DNA of 34,286 nt from JBHIET01 sp046760785. GTDB taxonomy: Bacteria; Chloroflexota; Anaerolineae; B4-G1. Made by a program: the position numbers and the translations under genes. Under the pieces are notes generated by a model that saw nothing but the letters and a program-made list of their open reading frames with translations, had not been told where the DNA came from and made no database searches. Positions 1 through 6,998 of this stretch are shown one piece after another; within the stretch, counting starts at the first letter, position 1, and the number at the start of each line of letters is the position of its first letter. Location of the stretch: NCBI GenBank assembly GCA_046760785.1, contig JBHIET010000032.1:1-34286 (forward strand), in the 5' to 3' direction.

Positions 1-54
1 GCCGCTTCGCGGCACTCAGGACGACTGGCCTGATTTAGCTGCTAGCGGAGTGCG
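1..54 (-). repeat. 54-bp copy of a dispersed intergenic repeat, cut by the window edge
   Basis: Positions 1-54 are the exact reverse complement of 6607-6660. The segment contains a small palindrome (GCCGC-ttc-GCGGC) at its outer end and lies just beyond the stop codon of the small membrane protein gene. The 6607 copy continues into a long hairpin, so this copy probably also continues beyond the window start. It may be a REP-like or MITE-derived sequence. Confidence 0.8.
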
Positions 55-63
55 GAAACTAGG

Positions 64-480
64 CTAAGGTGTGCTGAGGGCGACGGCAAGGAGTGTCGCC
101 ACCAGCGCCACCAGCACACCGATCACGACAAAGGCGACCACCGTCCGCTCAACCCGGTGCCCAAAGCGGCCCGTAGCCCACAGGAAAAGCCCCACGGCTA
201 ACGCTGTACCGCTCAACACGCCCACCGTGTAGGTGAAGGCCGTCGCCATCAGGGCCGGCAAATCCACTCGCACGATCAGACGGTGGAAGAGCGCCTCTGA
301 GAACCGGCTCCCCAGAAAGGCATGCCCGGTGCCGACCAGCAGCCCAATCAGGATCAGCGCGCCGCCCTGGAGCTTCCCCCGTCCCCGCTCCAGCCACATC
401 GTGATGGCCCCCAGCACGAGCAAAGCCAGCGCAAACGTGAGCACGACGATGGAGATAAACTTGACTATAGACTCGATCAC
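64..480 (-). CDS. small four-helix membrane protein, function unknown
   Basis: The 138-residue product is almost entirely hydrophobic. Four membrane segments are visible at about residues 5-27, 38-55, 75-102 and 112-135, joined by short loops rich in Arg and Gly. I recognise no family motif. The start is a GTG with only a weak purine stretch upstream, so the exact start is uncertain. It lies downstream of the uracil-DNA glycosylase gene on the same strand but is separated by about 170 bp holding a MITE, so it may or may not share that operon's transcript. Membrane location is inferred from hydrophobicity only. Confidence 0.6.
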   Translation of the reverse strand: MIESIVKFISIVVLTFALALLVLGAITMWLERGRGKLQGGALILIGLLVGTGHAFLGSRFSEALFHRLIVRVDLPALMATAFTYTVGVLSGTALAVGLFLWATGRFGHRVERTVVAFVVIGVLVALVATLLAVALSTP

Positions 481-499
481 TTACTGCCTGCCAGCCGAT

Positions 500-634
500 C
501 TCTAATCGTACCTTCTCAATGATTTGGGCTAGGGGCAGGCCTTGCGCCCTTCGGGCTGAGCCTCGGGAAGAAGCCTGCCCGCCAGGGCGACTGCAAAGGT
601 TCACCCCCTACATTTTGAGAAGGTGCCTCTAATC
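500..634. mobile_element. 119-bp MITE with 12-bp terminal inverted repeats and 8-bp target duplication
   Basis: The element spans 508-626. Its ends are GTACCTTCTCAA at 508-519 and the reverse complement of GCACCTTCTCAA at 615-626, matching at 11 of 12 positions. It is flanked by the direct repeat CTCTAATC at 500-507 and 627-634. The interior holds a smaller hairpin (GCAGGC/GCCTGC). It has no coding capacity. It sits between the uracil-DNA glycosylase stop and the small membrane protein start. The parent transposon is not in the window; 8-bp duplications occur in several IS families, so no assignment is made. Confidence 0.75.
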
Positions 635-648
635 TCTGGCCTCCGGCC

Positions 649-1251
649 TCAGAAAAGCCTGAGCTGTTCCGCTTCTGCGGGAAGCGGGGACTCGGCGATC
701 TGCGCTGCCTGCTCGATCAGCTCAGGAATGCGGCGCATATCCTCCTCGATCATGCGACGCAGGCTGGGCTGGTGCAACGCCGCCGCCGGGTGATACATCG
801 GATAGTAGATGATGCCGCCGATCTTGCGCGGCTGACCGTGAATGCGGGAGATGCGCGCTTTCGGAAAGGCCCGCGCCATCGAGAAGCGCCCCAGCGTCAC
901 CACCAACTTGGGCTGGATCAGTTCGATCTGCCGGTCGAGGAACGGCTTGCAGGCCTCGATCTCTTCGGGCAGCGGGTCGCGATTGCCCGGCGGGCGGCAC
1001 TTGATGACGTTGGCGATGAAGACCTCCTTGCGCGTCAGGCCGATGCTTCCCAGCAATTCCTCGAGGAACTTGCCTGCCGCTCCCACAAACGGGCGTCCCT
1101 GCTGATCCTCGTGGAAGCCCGGCGCTTCACCGATGAACATGATTTCAGCACTCTCTGGTCCCTCACCGGGCACCGCCTTGGTTCGCCCCCGGTGCAACAG
1201 ACACTTCGTACACCTGGCAACTTCTGTTGCCAGTGCCTCCAACTCCGACAC
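649..1251 (-). CDS. type 4 uracil-DNA glycosylase, [4Fe-4S] enzyme
   Basis: This 200-residue protein removes uracil from DNA, starting base excision repair of deaminated cytosine. It has the family-4 marks: GEAPG at 41-45 (the catalytic motif 1 of this branch), GRPFVG shortly after, NVIKCRPPGNR at 81-91, and HPAAAL at 154-159 (motif 2). Four cysteines, C14, C17, C85 and C101, have the spacing that binds the [4Fe-4S] cluster of type 4 enzymes. The start is GTG, with a strong GGAGG about 6 nt upstream. It follows the zinc-ribbon gene by 44 bp on the same strand and is probably the last gene of the tsaE operon. Family assignment is secure; the exact uracil-context preference cannot be read from sequence. 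Confidence 0.93.
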   Translation of the reverse strand: MSELEALATEVARCTKCLLHRGRTKAVPGEGPESAEIMFIGEAPGFHEDQQGRPFVGAAGKFLEELLGSIGLTRKEVFIANVIKCRPPGNRDPLPEEIEACKPFLDRQIELIQPKLVVTLGRFSMARAFPKARISRIHGQPRKIGGIIYYPMYHPAAALHQPSLRRMIEEDMRRIPELIEQAAQIAESPLPAEAEQLRLF

Positions 1252-1295
1252 GCTCTCCCTCCTGTGCTATTCTGAAGAAACCGTTACGAAACGAC

Positions 1296-1934
1296 CTACT
1301 TCTGAGGTGCGCCACACTCCGGGCAGAACTTCGCCTCGGCCGGGATTTTGTTCCCACACTCCGGGCAAAACTTTTCTGCTGCCAGTGGAGCACCACACTG
1401 GGCGCAGAATTTGCCGCCGCTGACCGGGGCACCGCACTTGGGGCAAACCGCCTTGATCACCTCGTCGAATGCCCCTGCCGTGACCTGCTCACTCGCTGCC
1501 GCGTGTGCCACCTCCTGTGCTGCCTCGAGGGCTGCCTCGGCCTGCATCGCCGACATCTCCACCGCCAGGTCGGGAGCGCAGTCCTTGCACAGCCCTCGCA
1601 TCTCGTTCCAGCACTGCTCCAAGCACACCCAGTTGCTGCAACGCGGACACTGACGAAAGTTTGGCCTGGCCTGTTCGACCGCCCGGGTAAACGCCTTGTC
1701 GTGTGCCTTTTCCCAAGCCGCAGAATGAATCCGGTCGCCCACGTCAGCCACCGTGCCGAACACACCACCCAGCAGACCGCTGGCCACGTCCAGGGCTTCG
1801 CTCGCTACGCCCGTTGCTGAGGCCACGAATGGGGTGCGGTAGCCCGTCCCACACCGGTCGCAGAGAAACTCGAACTGGAAGCCCCGCTCGGTGCTCTCGT
1901 CATTGTAGTTGCGCACAAATTTGATTAGTCCCAT
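1296..1934 (-). CDS. multi-zinc-ribbon protein, function unknown
   Basis: A protein of about 212 residues built around zinc-binding cysteine pairs. It has one CxxCG near residue 27, a central cysteine-rich cluster (CPRCSNWVCLEQC then CKDC, about 97-120), and three consecutive C-terminal ribbons, CPKCG, CAQCG/CPECG and CPECG. An alpha-helical, Ala-rich stretch separates the centre from the C-terminal ribbons. Of two adjacent ATG codons the second (1934) is preferred, because GGAGG then lies 5 nt upstream rather than 2. It is 27 bp downstream of rimI. Such proteins are common but uncharacterised; the ribbons suggest a scaffold or nucleic-acid or protein contact, which is inference. Confidence 0.75.
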   Translation of the reverse strand: MGLIKFVRNYNDESTERGFQFEFLCDRCGTGYRTPFVASATGVASEALDVASGLLGGVFGTVADVGDRIHSAAWEKAHDKAFTRAVEQARPNFRQCPRCSNWVCLEQCWNEMRGLCKDCAPDLAVEMSAMQAEAALEAAQEVAHAAASEQVTAGAFDEVIKAVCPKCGAPVSGGKFCAQCGAPLAAEKFCPECGNKIPAEAKFCPECGAPQK

Positions 1935-1964
1935 CATTGCCTCCTCGACTTTTCTAGCAAGGGA

Positions 1965-2600
1965 TTATAGCCTATCCCCACCGTTTTGTCCAACGCCTGT
2001 CTGCTGCTGGCGAAGGCGCGCCTCTAGCGCCTGGTGCAGCCTGGTTAATCGCGTCCGATAAGCATCCTGCTTCACCTCGATCTCCATCAGCCACGCATCC
2101 TCGCCGTCCCGGTAATAGCCTGAGTGGACGCCCTTGAATCGGAAGCCGTACTTGCGATACAGTCGCTGGGCCACCCGGTTGGGAGCGCGCACTTCCAACG
2201 ACACCATACTGACCTCCAGTTCCAACGCCTTCTCCATCGCCGTCAGCAGCAACAGTTCTCCCAGACCTCTCCCGCGCCAATCGGGATGGACAGCGATGGT
2301 AGTGATATGTGCCTCGTTGAGCTGAAGCCTGAAGCCCACGTACCCGATAACCCTGCTTTGTTTCGGTAGGCCCGCCACACCACGTACCCAGTGACGCCAT
2401 CCTCGCCCAGAGGGCACAACCTCGCCCGTCGTCGGTTTCAACAAAACGTAATAAAAAGATCGCGTGTTATGACTCAGTTCATACAGATAAGATGACGCTG
2501 GCCAGGGCGTGGGAAAAGAAAGCCGTTCAATGGCGGCCACCGTCGGGACATCGCCTGGCTCCATCGGACGGATGGTGTAGGGTAGAGACTCATTTATCAC
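1965..2600 (-). CDS. rimI: ribosomal protein S18-alanine N-acetyltransferase-like GNAT enzyme
   Basis: This GNAT-fold enzyme is expected to transfer acetyl from acetyl-CoA to a protein N-terminus (RimI acts on ribosomal S18). The acetyl-CoA pyrophosphate loop is visible as RGRGLGELLL, preceded by the beta-strand ITTIAVHPDW and followed by VRAPNRVAQRLYRKYGF, all typical of RimI. The N-terminus IRPMEPGDVPTVAAIERLSF also fits. A loop of about 20 residues rich in Gly and Arg (around residues 58-80) is longer than in the usual enzyme of about 150 residues, as is the C-terminal tail, giving 211 residues. The start is GTG, overlapping the tsaB stop by 4 bp (GTGA); a nearby ATG is out of frame. Its place after tsaE-tsaB is a classic arrangement. 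Confidence 0.87.
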   Translation of the reverse strand: MINESLPYTIRPMEPGDVPTVAAIERLSFPTPWPASSYLYELSHNTRSFYYVLLKPTTGEVVPSGRGWRHWVRGVAGLPKQSRVIGYVGFRLQLNEAHITTIAVHPDWRGRGLGELLLLTAMEKALELEVSMVSLEVRAPNRVAQRLYRKYGFRFKGVHSGYYRDGEDAWLMEIEVKQDAYRTRLTRLHQALEARLRQQQTGVGQNGGDRL

Positions 2601-3256
2601 GTGGGATACTGAAGATAAATTGGGATCAACGTGGCCGGATCGTCGGCCTCGCCCTGGTCCAATCGCCGCCAGGCCAACTCCGCCAGAAAACCGGCTCGCC
2701 GCAGCCTCGCCGCCGCCGGCAAGAGCACGGCCAGTTCACCGAGAGTGGCCAGGGTCTCGGCTCCCGCCGGGTCAATCTCGCCGCAGAAGAGGGTGGGGCA
2801 GGTCGTCTCTTCCGCCAAGGCTGACCAAGTCGTGAGGCGTGGCTCCTCGCGCGTGCGCCATTCCCCACTACGCCGCCAGCGGTAGATGGCGACACAGATA
2901 CGCCCCCGTCCAGCCCGCAACACCGCACACAACGGCCGGCGATCCCGTCCCTGGGCCGCTGCGACCACGTCAAGCGTCGGCACACCGATCAATGGTAGCC
3001 CCCTCGCCAATGCCAGCCCTTTCGCCACAGCCATACCCACCCGCAACCCTGTGAAGGAGCCTGGCCCCCGCGTCACTGCCACCCCGCTGAGTTCCTCGAC
3101 CCCAAGGCCCCATTGCTCCAACGCGGCCGCCAAGCGTGGCAACAACTCGACGGTATGTCTGCGTGGCGATTCCCATGTGTGCTCCACCCGCACCTGGAAC
3201 CCATCGTGCAGTGCCAGGCTGGCATACGCGGTGGCGGTATCAATGGCGACCAACAT
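2597..3256 (-). CDS. tsaB: tRNA threonylcarbamoyladenosine biosynthesis protein TsaB
   Basis: TsaB is the non-catalytic ASKHA-fold partner of TsaD in the complex that adds threonylcarbamoyl to A37 of ANN-decoding tRNAs. The product (219 residues) begins with the strand LVAIDTATAYASLAL and carries the diagnostic TRGPGSFTGLRVGM segment at about 62-75, followed by AKGLALARGLPLIGVPTLD. Length is normal. It is 5 bp downstream of tsaE and overlaps the next gene by 4 bp, so translation is likely coupled. tsaD and tsaC are not in the window and must lie elsewhere. Confidence 0.94.
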   Translation of the reverse strand: MLVAIDTATAYASLALHDGFQVRVEHTWESPRRHTVELLPRLAAALEQWGLGVEELSGVAVTRGPGSFTGLRVGMAVAKGLALARGLPLIGVPTLDVVAAAQGRDRRPLCAVLRAGRGRICVAIYRWRRSGEWRTREEPRLTTWSALAEETTCPTLFCGEIDPAGAETLATLGELAVLLPAAARLRRAGFLAELAWRRLDQGEADDPATLIPIYLQYPT

Positions 3257-3261
3257 TCCAC

Positions 3262-3777
3262 CTACGCTCCGAAGGCCACCCGGCGGAATTCACGTAGCAG
3301 CGCGGCATGACGCTCCCCTTGCGCCGTGAAATGAAGGGCTCGCCGAGTCTGGCTGGCAAATTCCAGCCTGATCCATAGATGTTCGAATGGCACCAGAGGC
3401 CGTGCCCGCTCCGCCCATTCAATGACGCAGACCCCGTGCGCGTCCCCCAGAAATTCATCCACCCCCAGGCCCGGCACCTCGTCCACGCTAGAGATGCGGT
3501 AGAGGTCCACGTGATAGAGTCTCACGGCATCAACAGTATCATTCGGGCGCGCGTACTCGCGGACCAGGACGAAAGTGGGACTGGTGAGCGTTTGGCCCAC
3601 TCCCCAGCCCCGCCCTATACCCTGAGCAAGGCAGGTTTTGCCTGAGCCCAGCGGCCCTTCCAGGCAGATCACGTCCCCGCCCTGCAGCAGTGCACCCAGG
3701 CGTGCACCCAGTCGCTGCGTCTGATCGGGGCTGCGACTCACAAATTCCAACGTGTGCCCATCAAGAATCGGGGCCAT
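3262..3777 (-). CDS. tsaE: tRNA threonylcarbamoyladenosine biosynthesis ATPase TsaE
   Basis: TsaE is the small P-loop ATPase that resets the TsaB-TsaD complex during t6A synthesis. The 171-residue product has the Walker A loop GPLGSGKT at about 41-48, the conserved SPTFVLVREY motif, HVDLYRI, and the WAERA motif in the late part (VIEWAERARPLVP), all features of the YjeE/TsaE family. The ATG has AGGAG about 7 nt upstream. It is the first gene of an apparent five-gene operon (tsaE, tsaB, rimI, zinc-ribbon gene, glycosylase) and has a good sigma70-type promoter 39-67 bp upstream. Confidence 0.94.
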   Translation of the reverse strand: MAPILDGHTLEFVSRSPDQTQRLGARLGALLQGGDVICLEGPLGSGKTCLAQGIGRGWGVGQTLTSPTFVLVREYARPNDTVDAVRLYHVDLYRISSVDEVPGLGVDEFLGDAHGVCVIEWAERARPLVPFEHLWIRLEFASQTRRALHFTAQGERHAALLREFRRVAFGA

Positions 3778-3815
3778 CGAGAAGCTCCTGGTAAGGCCCG
3801 GTCAACTCTGGAGCG

Positions 3816-3844
3816 ATTATACAACCGTTATCTGGGCTCGACAA
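3816..3844 (-). promoter_or_regulatory. predicted sigma70 promoter of the tsaE operon
   Basis: On the minus strand a -35 box TTGTCG (3839-3844) and a perfect -10 box TATAAT (3816-3821) are separated by 17 bp. Initiation would fall near 3809, giving a leader of about 32 nt before the tsaE ATG. Confidence 0.65.
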
Positions 3845-3869
3845 GTGGCTAGCGCAAAGCGGGGAAGAG

Positions 3870-3892
3870 CGATAGTAGAATAGAAGCTATCG
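3870..3892 (-). terminator. weak hairpin directly after the response regulator stop
   Basis: CGATAG at 3870-3875 pairs with CTATCG at 3887-3892 around an 11-nt loop, ending one base beyond the stop codon. There is no T-run, so termination is uncertain; it may only be a 3' stabilising stem. Confidence 0.25.
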
Positions 3893-4720
3893 TCAGTCGG
3901 GGGAGAAGAAGTAACCGCGTCCACGCACTGTGCAGATCAGATGGGGTTTGCGAGGATTGGCTTCAATCTTGCGGCGCAGACGGTAAATATAGAGACGCAC
4001 TTGATTTTGGGCTTCGTGTTCGTCCAAGTCACAGCCCACCGCGGCGCGAGCCAACTCGCTGCAAGAGAACACCTGGTTGGCATTCTCCATCAGGATAGCC
4101 AGAATGGCTGCTTCGCCTTCCGACAGCTCAACCGTGCGAGACGGATCACCCTGCACCACAGCCAGCCGCTTTTGACGATCCAGCGTTATGAGGTCAACGG
4201 TCAGGAAACGCTCCAGGGACATCGGTGGGGGAAATGAGGGTGTCGCTGGGCTTTCCTCCTCGCCCAGCGCACCCAGCGTCTCGCCTATCAGATCCAGCAA
4301 ACGCTGGCTGCGCAACTGTCCGGTGCGCTCCTGCAAAGCCCGGGCGATCGTGGTGGTGAGGTCTTCTACGTCGAATGGCTTGAGTATATAGTCTGCAGCA
4401 TCTGATTTCACAGCAGCGATGGCACTCTCCACCGAGGCATGGGCTGTCAGCACGACGATAGACAGGTCAGGGTACATCCGTCGAGCGCGATGCATCACCT
4501 CGACCCCGCTCATTCCCGGCATGCGTATATCCAGCACCATCAAGTCGTAGGGCGCATTTTCCAACAACTCCAGCGCCTCGTGACCGGAAGCCGCTTCTTC
4601 AACGTGATACCCCATCGCGCTGAGAAGATCCCGTAAGCCGGCACGCAAGCTGGGTTCATCGTCTACGATCAGTAGTCTTGCTTCTTGATCAGCCTCTGAG
4701 GATAGCGGAACTTCTGCCAT
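3893..4720 (-). CDS. OmpR/PhoB-type response regulator without an adjacent kinase
   Basis: A two-component regulator of 275 residues. The N-terminal receiver (about 15-128) shows the acidic pair in IVDDEP, the phospho-accepting Asp in LMVLDIRMPGMSG (D64), the switch Thr in VVLTA and the conserved Lys in YILKPFD. A long linker leads to a winged-helix DNA-binding domain (about 178-273), recognised by QNQVRLYIYRLRRKIE and the C-terminal VRGRGYFF of OmpR-type wings. The reading frame stays open upstream to a TTG at 4801, but that codon sits at the predicted transcription start; the ATG at 4720 has AGAGG upstream and is preferred. No histidine kinase is encoded nearby. It is divergent from the cohesin-dockerin gene, whose promoter has phased direct repeats suited to this family. 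Confidence 0.9.
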   Translation of the reverse strand: MAEVPLSSEADQEARLLIVDDEPSLRAGLRDLLSAMGYHVEEAASGHEALELLENAPYDLMVLDIRMPGMSGVEVMHRARRMYPDLSIVVLTAHASVESAIAAVKSDAADYILKPFDVEDLTTTIARALQERTGQLRSQRLLDLIGETLGALGEEESPATPSFPPPMSLERFLTVDLITLDRQKRLAVVQGDPSRTVELSEGEAAILAILMENANQVFSCSELARAAVGCDLDEHEAQNQVRLYIYRLRRKIEANPRKPHLICTVRGRGYFFSPD

Positions 4721-4805
4721 ATCGCCTCTGGCCTCATCGCTCGCAATCAGAATATGATGGTTGGCTATTACGCAGGCCGTGACCGGCATAAGATTGAGCA
4801 ACCAT

Positions 4806-4811
4806 ATTATA
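4806..4811 (-). promoter_or_regulatory. extended -10 promoter of the response regulator gene
   Basis: On the minus strand the sequence reads TGgTATAAT, a perfect -10 hexamer with the TGn extension. A weak TTGATG lies 18 bp upstream as a possible -35. Initiation near 4799 gives a leader of roughly 79 nt before the ATG at 4720. Confidence 0.55.
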
Positions 4812-4933
4812 CCATGACATCAATAATATCATCAACCAACATCCTTGTGGATTGAGAAATGGTTAGGGTTTCGTTATAGATCGTGAGCGCAGATGTATGA
4901 ACAAGCCAATCTCTAGGCAAAGGAATATGCAGG

Positions 4934-4973
4934 TTGTAAGAGATTGTAACAGGGGCTGTAACACTTTCGTAAC
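4934..4973 (+). promoter_or_regulatory. four phased direct repeats, candidate OmpR-type operator
   Basis: Four heptamers, TTGTAAG (4934), TTGTAAC (4944), CTGTAAC (4956) and TCGTAAC (4967), start 10, 12 and 11 bp apart. OmpR/PhoB-type regulators are known to bind tandem direct repeats spaced about one helical turn on one face of DNA. The last repeat ends at the position where a -35 box would be expected for the -10 at 4995. This is a layout typical of activator-dependent promoters. Binding by the neighbouring regulator is inference. Confidence 0.55.
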
Positions 4974-4991
4974 GCACTGACTGACAATCCG

Positions 4992-5000
4992 TGCTATGAT
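4992..5000 (+). promoter_or_regulatory. extended -10 promoter of the cohesin-dockerin gene
   Basis: TGcTATGAT at 4992-5000 is an extended -10 element. No recognisable -35 is present at the expected spacing (ACGCAC at 4972-4977), consistent with dependence on an activator. The leader is about 58 nt and ends in the strong Shine-Dalgarno AAGGAGGAGG before the ATG at 5065. Confidence 0.55.
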
Positions 5001-5064
5001 GACGATTGGAGTTCCATTTGGGCGATCTGCCAGTAAAACGTGTGTTTAAGGAGGAGGAATAACA

Positions 5065-6129
5065 ATGAAGGTACGGATTTGTAGCACAAGCCTGATCGTA
5101 GTTGCCATTCTCATGGCCCTGGTACCCCCTTTTGCGAGGGCACAATCTCCCGAGACCGAGACCTCGATAACCGTGACCGACGTTGTATCTGGAGCTCCCC
5201 TCGTCGGCAAAAACTTCACCACCGACCTCCAGGTCTCGATCACCAACGTTGTCACCTCTACTGTTGGAGTGCTGGGCGTCGAAATCTGGGTGAGCTTTGA
5301 CCCAACCGTCGTAAGCGTGTACGACTTTGACGGCAACGCGGGCAACGGCACCCAGGTTGAGGTCAAGAACGGCTTTTTTGACGGCAACCTGGTGATAGTA
5401 GCCAACGAGGTCTTCACCGACACGCCTACCATTCCCCATCCCACAGAGTGCGACGCGCAGGCGTGCATCCACATGGCCGCCAGCCACACCGGTGGGAGCG
5501 GGCCAATGACCAACACGACAGGGACGGTGGCCACCATCACCTGGGTCGGCCTGGCGGAAGGCTCGCCCGCCATCGGTATTCCGGTAGTGGAGACCGGCAT
5601 CCCACCCGGCTCTGTCCTCTCCGATGAATATGGTGAGGCCATTCCTATTGACAGCACCTCTGTGCCTGATATCACCGTGACGTACCCTGGCACGATTGAG
5701 GGCACCGTGCAACGACAGGGAACGCGTACCGACAACGCAGGCGTGGAGATCGTTGCCCAGGCGACAGGTGGGGTTCTGACCACGACCACGACAACCACAA
5801 ACGGCAGTTTCAGCATGGAGCTTCCGCTGGGCGGCACCTACGCCGTGAACGCCAGTTACCCCGGCTATCTCCACGCGCAAAAAGACTCGGTCTACGTCGT
5901 GGGTACTACCGTGGACATCGGCACGACGAAGCTGGTGGCAGGCGACGTCAACGCCGACAACTGCATCAACATCCTTGACATCGTGTCTATCATCGGCAAG
6001 TTCGGCCAGACAGGACTGCCTATCAGCGACCCCCAAGATATCAACGACGATGGGACGATCAACATCTTCGACCTGACTGTGGCGGCTGGTAATTTCGGGC
6101 GCTGCGGCCCGACGGCTTGGGCACCGTAA
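5065..6129 (+). CDS. secreted protein with cohesin-like, carboxypeptidase-regulatory-like and dockerin-like modules
   Basis: A 354-residue exported protein. A signal peptide (1-26, cut after ARA) precedes a cohesin-like beta-sandwich at about 35-205, with the strand VLGVEIWVSFDPTVVSV typical of cohesins. Next comes a carboxypeptidase-regulatory-like beta-fold at 208-290 (TIEGTVQRQG, then FSMELPLGGTYAVNASYPGY), containing a run of eight threonines just before TNGSF. A type I dockerin-like module follows at 293-348, with two EF-hand-like calcium loops, GDVNADNCINILD and DINDDGTINIFD. The first loop has Cys where Gly is usual. Cohesins bind dockerins, so the protein could form homotypic chains or join other surface proteins; that is inference. 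No glycoside hydrolase domain is present. A very strong ribosome-binding site suggests high expression. Confidence 0.82.
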   Translation: MKVRICSTSLIVVAILMALVPPFARAQSPETETSITVTDVVSGAPLVGKNFTTDLQVSITNVVTSTVGVLGVEIWVSFDPTVVSVYDFDGNAGNGTQVEVKNGFFDGNLVIVANEVFTDTPTIPHPTECDAQACIHMAASHTGGSGPMTNTTGTVATITWVGLAEGSPAIGIPVVETGIPPGSVLSDEYGEAIPIDSTSVPDITVTYPGTIEGTVQRQGTRTDNAGVEIVAQATGGVLTTTTTTTNGSFSMELPLGGTYAVNASYPGYLHAQKDSVYVVGTTVDIGTTKLVAGDVNADNCINILDIVSIIGKFGQTGLPISDPQDINDDGTINIFDLTVAAGNFGRCGPTAWAP

Positions 6130-6221
6130 CCTGCTCGCGCGCGACACCCTGAACCAGGCCATCGTGGCGGGTCATCAGGGAATTCAGGCTGTCAGGACAT
6201 CCTGCCTGCGCCTGCCGGAAC

Positions 6222-6260
6222 GGGGTGGCCTCGGAGTCGGTGCCCGGGCCACCCCTTCGT
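6222..6260 (+). terminator. strong hairpin after the cohesin-dockerin gene
   Basis: GGGGTGGCC (6222-6230) pairs perfectly with GGCCACCCC (6247-6255) around a 16-nt loop, about 95 bp past the stop. Only a short TT follows, so it is a probable but not canonical terminator. Confidence 0.5.
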
Positions 6261-6279
6261 GAGTTGAGACCTAGTAGAC

Positions 6280-6570
6280 GTTCAAAAATAACTCCGCACT
6301 TTTACAACCGACTCACGGCGGTGCACGACGTGGCTTGATGACGTAGTTCCAGTTCGGGCATACTCTGCGCTGTTCCAGATTCAGCGCCGCCATTTCCTCA
6401 TCCGAGACTTTGATCCCTTTGTAGTGCAACTCCTTGTCCGGATGATCTCCTGATTGTCGGCAGTTCGGACATTCGCACTGGTGTATCGCTCGTTGGGGCA
6501 TGCTCCTTATCCCTCCACATCATAATATGCAAGGATATTATACATCAAAAATGCGGACTTATTTTTGAAC
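6280..6570. mobile_element. internally deleted ISAzo13-like insertion element (about 291 bp)
   Basis: The ends 6280-6303 and 6547-6570 are inverted repeats of 24 bp with two mismatches, both beginning GTTCAAAAATA. The similarity can be extended outward to GTAG on both sides. Between them is a single 62-codon minus-strand frame that looks like the two ends of an ISAzo13-type transposase joined together. No convincing target duplication is visible. The element could be moved only by a transposase encoded elsewhere. Confidence 0.75.
6313..6501 (-). pseudogene. mini-ORF joining N- and C-terminal ends of an ISAzo13-like transposase
   Basis: The 62-residue product starts with a Cys/His-rich segment (HQCECPNCRQ, then HPDKELH) like the N-terminus of ISAzo13-family transposases. 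It then passes directly into KGIKVSDEEMAALNLEQ and NWNYVIKPR, which resembles the family's extreme C-terminus. The central catalytic DDE core of several hundred residues is absent, so it cannot be a transposase. The junction is in frame, leaving an open reading frame with ATG and stop inside the terminal repeats. It could be non-functional, or a small terminal-repeat-binding peptide; nothing in the sequence decides this. Confidence 0.6.
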
Positions 6571-6606
6571 AGCTACATACATAGGGCATCTCCTAAGCCT
6601 AGATTT

Positions 6607-6770
6607 CGCACTCCGCTAGCAGCTAAATCAGGCCAGTCGTCCTGAGTGCCGCGAAGCGGCGTATCGAAGCCTGTCCTGAGCTGGCCGAAGGGGGCGACGG
6701 GCCGCTAAATCGCCCCTTCGATACGACCTTCGGCCTACCCTTCGTCTACGCTCAGGACGTAGCTCAGGAT
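6607..6770. repeat. structured intergenic repeat with nested hairpins
   Basis: 6607-6660 repeats positions 1-54 in reverse. It is followed by a long stem, GTATCGAAG (6661-6669) with CTTCGATAC (6716-6724), enclosing a second stem, GGGGCGA (6691-6697) with TCGCCCC (6710-6716). Segments like CCTTCGGC and GCTCAGGAC recur through 6770. This looks like a REP/MITE-type non-coding repeat. From 6770 to the promoter at 6939 I see nothing recognisable. Confidence 0.65.
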
Positions 6771-6938
6771 GCGATTCAGCTATGATCTGTACAATCACTG
6801 TTACGATTTCCAGGGGTGCGAAAAACGGGCTAAGTTGAGATGCCCCATTTTGCGCCAGATGCGCTAACATTCGGAGGAGAAATCCTGGGGTTGATTCCCT
6901 GCCCTTGTTGTGCCCCGAAAATCCACCAATGCAGCGGC

Positions 6939-6966
6939 TTGCAAGTTCCAGGGGCATGCGTATAAT
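6939..6966 (+). promoter_or_regulatory. predicted sigma70 promoter of the TPR/zinc-ribbon gene
   Basis: TTGCAA (6939-6944) and a perfect TATAAT (6961-6966) are 16 bp apart. Initiation near 6973 leaves a leader of about 26 nt ending in GGAGAG, 7 nt before the ATG at 6999. Confidence 0.65.
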
Positions 6967-6998
6967 CTACACAGCAGAGATCACCGGAGAGATTGCAG

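Noticed and set aside
4807..6162. 451-codon minus-strand open frame opposite the cohesin-dockerin gene
   Set aside because: It is the antisense shadow of a GC-rich gene; the plus strand has a signal peptide, recognisable modules and a strong ribosome site, while the antisense product shows only low-complexity Val, His and Arg stretches.
6607..6770. Nested hairpins considered as a CRISPR leader or ncRNA
   Set aside because: There are no regularly spaced repeats, and the sequence is duplicated at the window start like a dispersed intergenic repeat.
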